DNA of 19,117 nucleotides from Candidatus Uhrbacteria bacterium (GCA_016205975.1 JACQSK010000004.1:1-19117); one strand, 5' to 3'; positions 10,222 through 17,259 are shown, counted from the stretch's first letter. The notes: generated from the letters alone by a model not told the origin. Program-made: numbers and translations.

Positions 10222-10971
10222 CTACTGGAGTTCTACGGAGAGCGCGCCCGTGAGCGTCATCTCCCCTTGCGCCAGCGTGACCGAGTCAATGCGCGCATAG
10301 CCGATCAGAGCGTCGTTGAGTTTCGCGAGCTGCTGCTGCAAGAGCGGGTTCACCAGCGCGCGCAAGAAAACGGCAGGGACGTCCAGACTGCCTACGCGCA
10401 GACGCGTGGGCGTAATCGAAACCGTTCCGTCCTGCGCCGTGACCGCGACGTCCACGCGGATGGCTGAGGCGCGCGGATTGTTCTTGATGGGCACGAACAG
10501 CTCGGCACCGCTCTCAGGGTCAATCGCCATCTGCGCGAATGCGGGATCGAACACGGAAAGGCCTGAGCCTTCCAAGAGCGAACGCAGCGTCGCGGTGAAG
10601 GACGCCTCAGACACGGTAAGCGTCACGCGGCGATCCTCCAGTTCGCCGGAGCCTGACTGCAGGCGCGCGGTGAGCTCGCGGGTGAGCGCGTTCTCAACGA
10701 ATATCTCGACGGGCGTGCCTGGGGTCACGACGCGCAGGGGCGCAGGGGCATCGTAAGCAAGCGAGGTGAGCAGAGGAATCTCGACGAGTCCCGTGGCCGC
10801 CACGAGCCAGCCGGCCCACACGAGGAAACCCACGACGACCGTCAGCACGATGAGACTGCAGGTGAGCGCGGGACGGTGGCGGCGGGAGGCGCTGCGCACT
10901 TCGCGCACGACGCTCCCCTCTACCTTCTCAATCTGCTGCGCGACCGACGCGTTTTTTTCCACGCGCGTCAT
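10222..10971 (-). CDS. single-pass membrane protein with large outside domain (249 aa)
   Basis: A basic N-terminal segment of about 35 residues precedes one membrane helix (about 36-61, ALTCSLIVLTVVVGFLVWAG). The outside domain of about 185 residues looks alpha/beta. Its layout, with a VENALTRELTARLQ helix, strands and a final ...LNDALIGYARIDSVTLAQGEMTLTGAL stretch, recalls YpmS/DUF2140- or DUF2993-type lipid-binding proteins. That match is by eye and weak. Its ATG overlaps the upstream stop as ATGA (10968-10971). No Cys lie in the outside domain. Confidence 0.75.
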   Translation of the reverse strand: MTRVEKNASVAQQIEKVEGSVVREVRSASRRHRPALTCSLIVLTVVVGFLVWAGWLVAATGLVEIPLLTSLAYDAPAPLRVVTPGTPVEIFVENALTRELTARLQSGSGELEDRRVTLTVSEASFTATLRSLLEGSGLSVFDPAFAQMAIDPESGAELFVPIKNNPRASAIRVDVAVTAQDGTVSITPTRLRVGSLDVPAVFLRALVNPLLQQQLAKLNDALIGYARIDSVTLAQGEMTLTGALSVELQ

Positions 10972-11372
10972 AGGCTCTCTCTGAGCGTCTGAAGATCCGC
11001 GAGCGCGGAGGCGATATCGCGGTCGCCCGAGGTCAGCGTGTTCTGGATGCGCGTCAAGATGAGGGCGAACCTCAGGTGCGGTTCCTTAAACTCGGGAGGG
11101 ACGCGCAAGGAGAGCAGGTTCTCCAGAGCGCGCTGCGCCACCACGAGTTTTGTGAGGTCGTCCGGCGCCGAGGCAATGTCTGTTTGGAACGTTGCGGCCA
11201 GAGACAAGAGCTCCTTGCGGTAGGCCTGCGCGTCGATGGCGCCCGAGGCCTCCTCCTGAACAGACGTCTGCGTCTCTCCGCGCCCCAAGGTCAAGAACAT
11301 AAACGCGCCAAGCACGAGCGTCATGAGGATAATGACAAGTGGGAAAAAAGAAGATCGGTGGTAATAACGCAT
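10968..11372 (-). CDS. small membrane-anchored helical protein (134 aa)
   Basis: One N-terminal membrane helix (about residues 9-30, SFFPLVIILMTLVLGAFMFLTLG) is followed by about 100 polar, helix-rich residues with regular Leu spacing, for example KLVVAQRALENLLSL and LRFALILTRIQNTL. This could be a coiled coil or small helical bundle outside the membrane. No family is recognised. The ATG comes 3 nt after the stop of the AI-2E-type gene and there is no clear SD. The stop overlaps the next start by 4 nt. Confidence 0.75.
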   Translation of the reverse strand: MRYYHRSSFFPLVIILMTLVLGAFMFLTLGRGETQTSVQEEASGAIDAQAYRKELLSLAATFQTDIASAPDDLTKLVVAQRALENLLSLRVPPEFKEPHLRFALILTRIQNTLTSGDRDIASALADLQTLRESL

Positions 11373-11375
11373 AAA

Positions 11376-12401
11376 TTATTCGACGTCACCAAAAAGATCC
11401 TCAAGGATAACGACGCCCATCATCGCCAGCGGGACGGAGAGGATTGCCCCCAAGAGGCCGGCCGCTTTGATGCCGATCAACAGAGCCAGAATGCTGATGA
11501 TCGGGTTGAGGCCTGTGACAGTTTGCATGATCTTGGGAACCAGGACGTGATTCTCAAGCTGCTGGACGACCAGATACAGGAGAACCACGAGGACGCCGAT
11601 GGCGGGCGAGACAGCGAACCCGACGATGAGGGCTGGGACCAAGGCAATGATCGGACCCACATACGGAATCACCTCGAGGATGCCGGCGATGAGCGCGAGC
11701 AGGAGCGCGTAGTTCACGCCCAAGAGTTTCAGACCAACATAGATAAACACGCCCACCACCAGCCCCAAGATCAGCTGGCCGCGCAGCCACTTGCCCATCT
11801 GACGCTGCATCTTTTTCATGAGGTGCGTGACGTAGGGCTGATACTCAACGGGCGCCAGACTCTTAAAATACGTCCGGACTTTTTCCTCCTCGACAACCAT
11901 GTAAAACGCGAGCACGAGCACGATGAACAGAGCCGCCACACCGCCGAGCAAACCCTTGAGCGTGCTAAAGACCGAACCGAAGGAGCTGGCGAGCGCGCTC
12001 TGCAGGGAGGCGATCGAGCTGGCGATCGAGTCGGTGAGTCCGACGTTTTGGGAAAAGACCTGCAAGGTGCCGAACGACTCGGCAGCATCGGCGTAGGAGG
12101 TGGGCAAGTGCGAGAGTAGCTGCGCGCCTTGGCTCGCGATCACGGGAACCAAGAGAACGATGAGCAGCGCCAAGAGGGTGAGCAGGACCGTATAGACGAC
12201 GAGGACCGCGATGCTGCGCGGGATGTTGCGCGCGGAGAGCGTCCCGGCGAACGGCTCGATGAGCGATGCTAGGAGGAGTGAGGCGACGAAGATCATCACC
12301 ACGTCGCGCACAAACCACAAAAACCAAATCCCCAGAACGATGAGAACGGCTTTGATAAAAGTCGCGGTGGAAATGCTGACCGACTGAGGCGGATGGATCA
12401 T
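11376..12401 (-). CDS. AI-2E family transporter / PerM-like permease (341 aa)
   Basis: The pattern matches the AI-2E transporter (PerM/YdiK/YhhT) family. N-terminal helices (about 15-50 and 60-92) are followed by a soluble, helix-forming region (95-140) and a helix near 143-167 leading to VVEEEKVRTYFKSLAP. The conserved end has helices around 200-320, including LLALIAGILEVIPYVGPIIALVPA and VPKIMQTVTGLNPIISILALLIG. Length is typical. In other bacteria members export small molecules or drive Na+/H+ exchange; the substrate here is unknown. Start: ATG 12401 lies 12 nt after TATAAT. The open frame back to a GTG at 12425 would be encoded by the promoter itself. It heads the six-gene operon. Confidence 0.88.
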   Translation of the reverse strand: MIHPPQSVSISTATFIKAVLIVLGIWFLWFVRDVVMIFVASLLLASLIEPFAGTLSARNIPRSIAVLVVYTVLLTLLALLIVLLVPVIASQGAQLLSHLPTSYADAAESFGTLQVFSQNVGLTDSIASSIASLQSALASSFGSVFSTLKGLLGGVAALFIVLVLAFYMVVEEEKVRTYFKSLAPVEYQPYVTHLMKKMQRQMGKWLRGQLILGLVVGVFIYVGLKLLGVNYALLLALIAGILEVIPYVGPIIALVPALIVGFAVSPAIGVLVVLLYLVVQQLENHVLVPKIMQTVTGLNPIISILALLIGIKAAGLLGAILSVPLAMMGVVILEDLFGDVE

Positions 12402-12413
12402 AACGATAGAAGA

Positions 12414-12419
12414 ATTATA
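12414..12419 (-). promoter_or_regulatory. -10 box of the envelope operon
   Basis: Perfect TATAAT on the minus strand preceded by TGC (extended -10), 12 nt before ATG 12401. There is no convincing -35 and no SD, so the transcript should have a leader of only a few bases. Confidence 0.7.
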
Positions 12420-12439
12420 GCACACGGCGCGAGATGAGG

Positions 12440-12445
12440 TAGAAT
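12440..12445 (+). promoter_or_regulatory. -10 box of the O-antigen ligase-like gene
   Basis: TAGAAT lies 11 nt before ATG 12457, with no SD between. It stands back to back with the minus-strand TATAAT at 12414-12419 inside a 55-nt divergent gap. Confidence 0.5.
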
Positions 12446-12456
12446 GCCCCTACTGT

Positions 12457-14637
12457 ATGAAGCGCCCTCTTGCCCTCACAATGCTCGCCGTCCTCATCGG
12501 GTTTTCCCTCTTGACCCCGTTATTGTTTCTTCCGAACTTTTACCTGCCGCTCCTGAGCGCGAAAATCTTTGGCTTTGTTTTGCTCTCAGAGCTCGCCTTT
12601 CCGCTGCTCATCTGGGCGCTCATGCGTCACAAGGAAATCCGCCCGTTGCTCATCCACCCGCTCGTCCTCACGCTCTGCCTCTCTCTGGCTGTCCTGTCCG
12701 TGTCCGCGGCGCTGGGCGTGGATCCGTGGAACAGTTATCTCGGAAACGCCGCGCGCATGGACGGCTTGTTCCTGTCTTATCACCTGCTCGTCTTTTTTCT
12801 CTCTCTGGTCATCGTCGTCCAATTATGGAAATCCTCTCATCGCTTTTTCCTGCGCCTCTTCCTCGCCGTGGCGGCCATGGTGGGCCTCATCGGCATCCTG
12901 CAATTCGTTGGTCTGCTCCCATCGGCCAGCGCGTTTGAATCGCGCGCCTCCTCCACCATCGGCAATCCCGTCTTCTTTGCCGCCAGTCTGATCATTCCCT
13001 TCTTCCTCTCGCTCGGCATGGCCGTGCGCGAAAAACCCGGCGCGTGGAAATGGCTCTACGGCCTCTTCGCCCTCTTGTCGGCCGCGGGCATCATCGCCTC
13101 GGGAACCCGCGGCGCGTATCTGGGCGCGCTGGCCGGCCTTTTTGTCTGGGGTGTGCTCCATCTGTCTGCGCGCCAAAAAAAAGGCGAGCGCACGCGGCTC
13201 ATCTTGCCTCTCTTTGCGGTCTTCGCGGCGCTCTGCCTTCTGCTGCTTGCCGTGCGAGGGCTCTCCACGGCAGGCTCGATCCCCTATCGTGTCACGCACT
13301 TTGCCGACGCAAGCGTGACGAGCCGTTTGACCTATTGGCGCCTGGCCGTGGTGGGCTGGCAGGATGCGCCGTGGCTGGGCGTGGGACATCAAAACTTTTA
13401 TCGCATCGCCGACACCTTCTACCCAAGCCCGTTGTATGAAACGTCTGGCAACTGGCCGGACAAACCCCACAACCAGTTTTTGGAAATCCTCGCGACCGGC
13501 GGCGTCCTGTCGTTCGCGAGCACCCTCGTCTTTCTTTTTTTCATCGTAAAAAATATCCTCGCGCGGCCGCGCGAGGAGGACTGGATCGCCAAAGAAATCC
13601 TCGTGTCGGCTTTCGTCGCGTATCTCGTCCAAAACTTTTTCGTGTTCAACACGATCGTCCCGCTCGTCTCCTTCTACGTGTTCGTCGCACTCCTGTTCTG
13701 GACGCCGAGGGTGAACCCTGAGCCGCTGCGCCAAGGGTCGCGCGTTGCGCGTGTGCTTCCTTTTCTTGCCGTCATCGTGCCCATCGGACTTGGCCTCCTG
13801 TTCCTCCTACCCGCGGTCAAACAGTTTTATCTGTTTGGACAGGTGCTCACCCAGGATCAGGGGAACCCGCAGGCGCAAGCAAACCATCTGGAGGAAGTGA
13901 GCCGCATGCCGTTCATCTACGACAGGGCCCTCTTAGCCAACCTCACGAGCGACACCTTCGATCAAGAGCTCGCCATCGCGGGGAACACGGCGCTCGCACA
14001 GACACTGTTCCTCATCTCGCAAGACGCCTATCAACACACGCTCACGCGCCACCCCAACCGCGCCTACTCCTGGTATCGCTCTGCCCGTTTGTTTTTCTCG
14101 CAGGCCGTCGCCACGGGCGAGCGCGTGCCGGAGCAAGCGTTCACCTTGGTCCGGGAAGCCATCCGCTTGGCGCCCACGCGCGTGGAGGCGCTCATCGTCT
14201 TGTCGAATATGTACGCGTGGAACGGCGAGCTTGTTCAAGCGAACGAAACGATTGATCAAGCTTTGCGTCTGGCGCCCAATCATCCCGATGCCCTGTTCAC
14301 GCTCGCCCTCGTGAAGGCGCAGGAGGGCGACATCGCGCAAGCAGCGCCGTTGGCTGTGCAGAGTCTCAAGAACAAAGCACAACTGACCAACGCCGATGCG
14401 CTCAACTGGGTCATCAACTACTACGTCGAGCAAGGCGACACCGCGACCGTCGTGTACTTGTATGAGACAGCCGTGGCAACGGATTCGCAGGACGCACAAT
14501 GGCTTCCCAAGCTCGCGGCCGCGTATGCCGCAAACGGGCAAATCCAAGAAGCCCTCGAGACGGCCCTCACCTACGGACAGCTGCATCCTGAGGAAGCCGC
14601 GGCGGTGGAGGCGTTCCTCAAGTCTTTGAGCGAGTGA
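12457..14637 (+). CDS. O-antigen ligase / Wzy-like polymerase with C-terminal TPR region (726 aa)
   Basis: Residues 1-460 carry about 12 membrane helices. The family landmarks of O-antigen ligase/polymerase are present: a GTRGAYLGALAGL segment after a helix, then a large outside loop with SRLTYWRLAVVGWQDAPWLGVGHQNF and KPHNQFLEILATGGVLSF, whose His is the residue usually conserved. Residues about 480-720 are soluble and helix-rich with TPR-like units (FTLVREAIRLAPTRVEALIVLSNMY, NETIDQALRLAPNHPDALFTLALV, LPKLAAAYAANGQIQEALETAL). The fused TPR region may bind protein partners or the glycan. It should join or polymerise lipid-linked sugar units at the outer face of the membrane, matching the divergent Wzz-like gene. 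The start codon has no SD. Confidence 0.87.
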   Translation: MKRPLALTMLAVLIGFSLLTPLLFLPNFYLPLLSAKIFGFVLLSELAFPLLIWALMRHKEIRPLLIHPLVLTLCLSLAVLSVSAALGVDPWNSYLGNAARMDGLFLSYHLLVFFLSLVIVVQLWKSSHRFFLRLFLAVAAMVGLIGILQFVGLLPSASAFESRASSTIGNPVFFAASLIIPFFLSLGMAVREKPGAWKWLYGLFALLSAAGIIASGTRGAYLGALAGLFVWGVLHLSARQKKGERTRLILPLFAVFAALCLLLLAVRGLSTAGSIPYRVTHFADASVTSRLTYWRLAVVGWQDAPWLGVGHQNFYRIADTFYPSPLYETSGNWPDKPHNQFLEILATGGVLSFASTLVFLFFIVKNILARPREEDWIAKEILVSAFVAYLVQNFFVFNTIVPLVSFYVFVALLFWTPRVNPEPLRQGSRVARVLPFLAVIVPIGLGLLFLLPAVKQFYLFGQVLTQDQGNPQAQANHLEEVSRMPFIYDRALLANLTSDTFDQELAIAGNTALAQTLFLISQDAYQHTLTRHPNRAYSWYRSARLFFSQAVATGERVPEQAFTLVREAIRLAPTRVEALIVLSNMYAWNGELVQANETIDQALRLAPNHPDALFTLALVKAQEGDIAQAAPLAVQSLKNKAQLTNADALNWVINYYVEQGDTATVVYLYETAVATDSQDAQWLPKLAAAYAANGQIQEALETALTYGQLHPEEAAAVEAFLKSLSE

Positions 14638-14646
14638 GAGAGGCCG

Positions 14647-14675
14647 TTGACGCGCGGCAAAAATCGCGCTATCTT
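14647..14675 (+). promoter_or_regulatory. promoter of tmRNA
   Basis: TTGACG (14647-14652), 17-nt spacer, TATCTT (14670-14675). The mature tmRNA 5' end follows 12 nt after the -10 box. Confidence 0.75.
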
Positions 14676-14687
14676 TTTTCGAGGCAC

Positions 14688-15077
14688 GGGGCTGATCGGT
14701 ATCGATGGGAGTCCTAGCGCTCGTGATCAAGTCGAGCCGGTACGGCGGCTCGTAAATATTTCCGTGCACGACGACAACTGCAAACAACGTCATGGCAATG
14801 ATCAAGAACGCACTGCGCGTTCCTTCATTCGCCCCTGTCCTCGCGTAAGCGTCAGGACCATCTGACTGCGTGATGCTCGATAGCGCAGACTCAGGTGTTA
14901 TATCTCTCGAGCTGGGTTGCGCGGTCACCGATCTCGCGCATCTGAGAGTTGCGATCGGCTCCTTGTCGCGTATTGCTTCACGCCTTGAGCGCGACAAGGT
15001 ACCAGGCGTGGATGAACTTGGAACCATCACGGCGTCAATCCTTCCAGACGGGAGTTCGATTCTCCCCAGCTCCACCA
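14688..15077 (+). ncRNA. ssrA: transfer-messenger RNA (tmRNA)
   Basis: The 5' end GGGGCTGATCGGTATCGATGGG and the 3' end CAGCTCC-A-CCA form the alanine-tRNA-like acceptor stem, with one G-U pair. The T arm reads GGGAG-TTCGATT-CTCCC (15051-15066), and CCA is encoded. The inside has a clear tag frame: resume codon GCA at 14780, then 21 more codons to TAA at 14846-14848. The stop lies in the loop of a CGC-GTAA-GCG hairpin within a longer GTCCT/AGGAC stem, as in helix 5 of known tmRNAs. It rescues stalled ribosomes together with SmpB, whose gene lies about 430 nt away on the other strand. Confidence 0.95.
14780..14848 (+). other. proteolysis-tag reading frame of tmRNA
   Basis: Translation from the resume codon GCA gives 22 residues: ANNVMAMIKNA followed by LRVPSFAPVLA, then TAA. 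The AN start and the small hydrophobic end fit known tags. It is longer than the usual 8-15 residues and ends in VLA rather than LAA. Confidence 0.85.
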
Positions 15078-15136
15078 ACATAAACACCCAGACAGATGTC
15101 TGGGTGTTTATGTTCATGAACATGGGAGAATCGAAC
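15054..15136. repeat. inverted copy of the tmRNA T-arm flanking the terminator
   Basis: GTTCGATTCTCCC in the tmRNA T arm (15054-15066) recurs in inverted form at 15124-15136, with the 18-bp terminator palindrome centred between them. The arms are 13 bp and exact, while the 10 bases that follow differ between copies. A perfect palindrome ATGTTCATGAACAT (15110-15123) sits just inside the second copy. Confidence 0.8.
15077..15114 (+). terminator. terminator of tmRNA
   Basis: An 18-bp perfect inverted repeat (15077-15094 with 15097-15114) with a 2-base centre starts at the last base of tmRNA. Its outer part is AT-rich (TGTTTATGTT), so it may end transcription in either direction. Confidence 0.8.
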
Positions 15137-15146
15137 AGGGGAAAGT

Positions 15147-15170
15147 AAAACGCCGTCCGGATGGACGACG
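15147..15170 (-). terminator. probable terminator of the 75-aa membrane protein gene
   Basis: On the minus strand CGTCGTCC (15163-15170) pairs with GGACGGCG (15151-15158) with one G-T pair, followed by TTTTACTTTC. The T-tract is modest. Confidence 0.6.
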
Positions 15171-15177
15171 TGCGTGT

Positions 15178-15405
15178 TCAGCTCAGCGAGCGTTGGGCGT
15201 CCTCCTCGTCCGACTCGGCCCTCGGGGGCGCCTCCCTCTCCTGGTCGTTGGACTCGACCAGGCTGCAGAAGTAGGCGAGGCACACGAGTGCGGTCGTGTA
15301 GGTGATGCCGATCCCGATGTCGGGATCCGTCACCAACGTGATCCGCAAGATCACGACCCCGAGCACCGCCAGCGCGGCGAAGATGACCTTGTCGAGATTC
15401 TTCAT
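15178..15405 (-). CDS. small two-helix membrane protein (75 aa)
   Basis: It starts MKNLDKVIFAALAVLGVVIL. Two membrane helices lie at about residues 7-25 and 31-50, followed by a very acidic 25-residue tail (ESNDQEREAPPRAESDEEDA). No family is recognised. Unlike its neighbours it has a strong SD (AGGGAGG just before ATG 15405), its own promoter and its own terminator, so it is a self-contained unit placed between ssrA and smpB. The hairpin topology leaves both ends on the same side, most likely the cytoplasm. A link to ribosome rescue is not shown. Confidence 0.7.
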   Translation of the reverse strand: MKNLDKVIFAALAVLGVVILRITLVTDPDIGIGITYTTALVCLAYFCSLVESNDQEREAPPRAESDEEDAQRSLS

Positions 15406-15458
15406 GGGGCCTCCCTGGCTCTCTCGTCCAGCAGCGTGCTGAAATGCGAGGAGCCGCT

Positions 15459-15487
15459 ACGATACTCTCTCTCGAGAAAAAAATCAA
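15459..15487 (-). promoter_or_regulatory. promoter of the 75-aa membrane protein gene
   Basis: On the minus strand: TTGATT (15482-15487), 17-nt spacer, TATCGT (15459-15464). It begins 15 nt after the smpB stop codon and gives a leader of about 50 nt. Confidence 0.65.
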
Positions 15488-15502
15488 GAGGCGGAGGCGC
15501 AG

Positions 15503-15949
15503 TCAATTCCCCTTGAGTTTCTCCCGTATCTGGCGCTGGACGTCGCGCTTCTTGATCGCCTCGCGTTTCTCAAAATGTTTTTTCCCGCGAGCCACGGCAA
15601 ACGAGAGTTTCACGAGTCCGCCCTTGGTATAGAGCGAGAGCGGAATCAGCGTAAGCCCCTCCGCGTGGCGCTTGCCCACCAGACGATTAAGTTCTCGCTT
15701 GTGCACAAGAACTTTTCGATTCCGGCTTGGATCATATTCCTCCCGAACGCCAGCCGGCTTGTAGGCGCTCACAAAAGCGTTCTTGAGCCAGAGCTCGCCC
15801 TCACGCATATCCAGAAACGCGCCTTTCAATTGGACATGGCCTGCTTTGATCGACTTCACCTCCGCGCCCGTGAGCGCCAAACCGCCCTCGAGGGTTTCGA
15901 GAATTTCATAATCGAATCGCGCGGTTTTGTTGACGGCGAGCGTGGGCAT
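15503..15949 (-). CDS. smpB: SsrA-binding protein SmpB (148 aa)
   Basis: SmpB binds tmRNA and brings it to stalled ribosomes for trans-translation. Family landmarks in order are VNKTARFDYEI near the start, GGLALTGAEVKSIKAG, the KRELNRLVGK segment, LTLIPLSLYTKGGLVKL and ARGKKHFEKREAIKKRD leading into a basic tail that fits the mRNA channel. The usual GKK..DKR reads GKKHFEKR, a mild change. Length is typical. Start: ATG 15949 lies 9 nt after TATACT and matches the family start. The open frame upstream to 16012 would cross the divergent promoters. There is no SD. ssrA is close by on the other strand. Confidence 0.96.
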   Translation of the reverse strand: MPTLAVNKTARFDYEILETLEGGLALTGAEVKSIKAGHVQLKGAFLDMREGELWLKNAFVSAYKPAGVREEYDPSRNRKVLVHKRELNRLVGKRHAEGLTLIPLSLYTKGGLVKLSFAVARGKKHFEKREAIKKRDVQRQIREKLKGN

Positions 15950-15958
15950 AGCGAGACT

Positions 15959-15964
15959 AGTATA
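15959..15964 (-). promoter_or_regulatory. -10 box of smpB
   Basis: TATACT on the minus strand, 9 nt before ATG 15949, no SD and no clear -35. The predicted transcript is leaderless or nearly so. It overlaps the infC promoter region in a 65-nt divergent gap. Confidence 0.6.
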
Positions 15965-15973
15965 AACGATCGT

Positions 15974-16002
15974 TTGATTTTTTCCATGTTTTTTACTAGA
16001 CT
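15974..16002 (+). promoter_or_regulatory. promoter of infC
   Basis: TTGATT (15974-15979), 17-nt spacer, TAGACT (15997-16002). Only 12 nt separate the -10 box from ATG 16015, so the leader would be about 5 nt, without an SD. Confidence 0.7.
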
Positions 16003-16014
16003 GTCCCCACACCT

Positions 16015-16566
16015 ATGCGTATCCACAGACATCGTTTCCGCAAGCCAAAGCTCGACATCCAGCAATATCGCGTCAACGCCCGCATCAAAGCAGAGCAGGT
16101 GCGCGTGATTGGCGCACAGGGTGAAGCGCTTGGCATCATCCCCACGGTGGAAGCCATCAAGCTGGCGGAAGCCAAGGAGATGGACCTCGTGGAGGTCTCT
16201 CCCAAAGCCGAGCCGCCCGTGTGCAAAATCTTGGACTACGGCCAGTTCAAGTACCAGAAGGAAAAGGAGGCAAAGAAGCGCAAGGCTCAGTCCAAAGAAA
16301 TCGAGACAAAGGGCATCCGGCTTTCTGTACGCATCGGGACGCACGACTTAGGCGTGCGCGTGGAACAGGCAAAAAAGTTTTTCGAGAAGGGCGATAAGGT
16401 GCAAGTCGACCTCCCGCTGCGCGGCCGCGAGAAGGCACACAAAGATGTTGCCGAGGCAGTGATGGTTCAATTCCTGGAAATGCTCAAGGCACACTACCCG
16501 CTCCGAATTGAACAGCCAATCAAGTTCCAAAATGGGCGCATGATCATGGTCTTGGCCCGTTCTTGA
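16015..16566 (+). CDS. infC: translation initiation factor IF-3 (183 aa)
   Basis: IF-3 binds the 30S subunit, checks the start codon and keeps subunits apart. The N domain has YRVNARIKAEQVRVIGAQGE and LVEVSPKAEPPVCKILDYGQFKYQKEKE, typical of the family, followed by the Lys/Glu linker. The C domain shows GIRLSVRIGTHDLGVRVEQAKKFFEKGDKVQVDLPLRGRE. Length is normal. The start is a plain ATG rather than the rare ATT used for self-control in E. coli, and there is no SD. It is followed by rpmI and rplT in the classic order. Confidence 0.97.
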   Translation: MRIHRHRFRKPKLDIQQYRVNARIKAEQVRVIGAQGEALGIIPTVEAIKLAEAKEMDLVEVSPKAEPPVCKILDYGQFKYQKEKEAKKRKAQSKEIETKGIRLSVRIGTHDLGVRVEQAKKFFEKGDKVQVDLPLRGREKAHKDVAEAVMVQFLEMLKAHYPLRIEQPIKFQNGRMIMVLARS

Positions 16567-16592
16567 CACTCCATGACCCTCCGGGCTACACT
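16563..16592 (+). promoter_or_regulatory. promoter of rpmI-rplT
   Basis: TTGACA (16563-16568) overlaps the infC stop codon. An 18-nt spacer and TACACT (16587-16592) follow, and ATG 16611 comes 18 nt later. It would give rpmI-rplT a transcript of their own with a leader of about 12 nt. Confidence 0.6.
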
Positions 16593-16610
16593 GCGCCCGC
16601 ATTTCTCCCT

Positions 16611-16817
16611 ATGGCCAAACAAAAGACCCACAAAGCGCTTGCCTCGCGCATCAAAATCACCAGGACCGGAAAGGTGTTGAAGCGCTATGCCGGACAAGAT
16701 CACTTCAACGCCCGCGACACGGGCAAGGCCTCGCGCAAGAAGCGCCGCGACACGACGCTTTCCGCCACGCATCGCAAGGCGATCAAAACCTTAATTCCCA
16801 ACACTCCAAACTTTTAA
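16611..16817 (+). CDS. rpmI: 50S ribosomal protein L35 (68 aa)
   Basis: The protein begins MAKQKTHKALASRIKITRTGKV and continues with a very basic stretch (ARDTGKASRKKRRD), as expected for L35, a small protein of the large subunit. I place the start at this ATG rather than the in-frame ATG at 16563, because the added residues have no family match and the -10 box lies inside that stretch. No SD is present (ATTTCTCCCT before the start). Confidence 0.95.
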   Translation: MAKQKTHKALASRIKITRTGKVLKRYAGQDHFNARDTGKASRKKRRDTTLSATHRKAIKTLIPNTPNF

Positions 16818-16819
16818 GT

Positions 16820-17164
16820 ATGGCCAGAGTGAAACGCGGCACCCAACACGTCAAGCGTCGAAAGAGTCTGATGAAAAAGACCAAGGGCATGATGTGGGGA
16901 CGCAAGTCGAAAATCCGCCTGGCGCGCCCGGCCATGCTCAAAGCCGGCGTGAACGCCTACCGCGACCGCCGCAATAAAAAGCGTTCCTTCCGCCGCCTGT
17001 GGCAAGTGCGCATCAACGCAGCCGTGCGCCCCTTGGGACTCACCTACAGCACCTTCATCGACAAGCTGAACAAGGCCAACATCACGCTCGATCGAAAAGT
17101 CCTGTCGATCCTAGCGAAAGATTATCCGGCCGTCCTGCTGCAGATTGTCGAAAAGATTAAATAG
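16820..17164 (+). CDS. rplT: 50S ribosomal protein L20 (114 aa)
   Basis: The sequence MARVKRGTQHVKRRKSLMKK, then RNKKRSFRRLWQVRINAAVRPLGLTYSTFIDKLNKANI and LDRKVLSILA, is unmistakable L20, which binds 23S rRNA early in assembly. Length is usual. The start is only 2 nt after the rpmI stop and has no SD, so it probably relies on coupling with rpmI. Confidence 0.97.
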   Translation: MARVKRGTQHVKRRKSLMKKTKGMMWGRKSKIRLARPAMLKAGVNAYRDRRNKKRSFRRLWQVRINAAVRPLGLTYSTFIDKLNKANITLDRKVLSILAKDYPAVLLQIVEKIK

Positions 17165-17168
17165 AAAC

Positions 17169-17196
17169 CGGACGCCTTTTCCAGGCGTCCGTTTTT
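17169..17196 (+). terminator. terminator after rplT
   Basis: A perfect 9-bp stem, CGGACGCCT (17169-17177) with AGGCGTCCG (17183-17191), has a 5-base loop and is followed by TTTTTG. It begins 4 nt after the stop codon. Confidence 0.93.
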
Positions 17197-17206
17197 GTCC
17201 CCCCGT

Positions 17207-17235
17207 TTGACATCCGCCGCATAAAATGGCATGCT
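17207..17235 (+). promoter_or_regulatory. possible promoter of the anchored protein gene
   Basis: A perfect TTGACA (17207-17212) is followed 17 nt later by CATGCT (17230-17235), preceded by TGG. The -10 box is weak, but the layout matches the promoters of the MopE-motif genes. Confidence 0.45.
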
Positions 17236-17259
17236 TTCCCGTCAGTTGAGGTATGCCTG

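Noticed and set aside
11076..12119. 347-codon open frame on the plus strand
   Set aside because: It is antisense to the AI-2E-type gene. The composition (Asp/Gln/Glu/His/Arg-rich) is typical of reversed hydrophobic codons.
12823..13734. 303-codon open frame on the minus strand
   Set aside because: It is antisense to the membrane domain of the O-antigen ligase-like gene, with no gene-like features.
13933..15123. 396-codon open frame on the minus strand
   Set aside because: It runs through the reverse complement of tmRNA. The GRIELPSGR-like stretch is the classic false peptide from the antisense of a T arm and acceptor stem.
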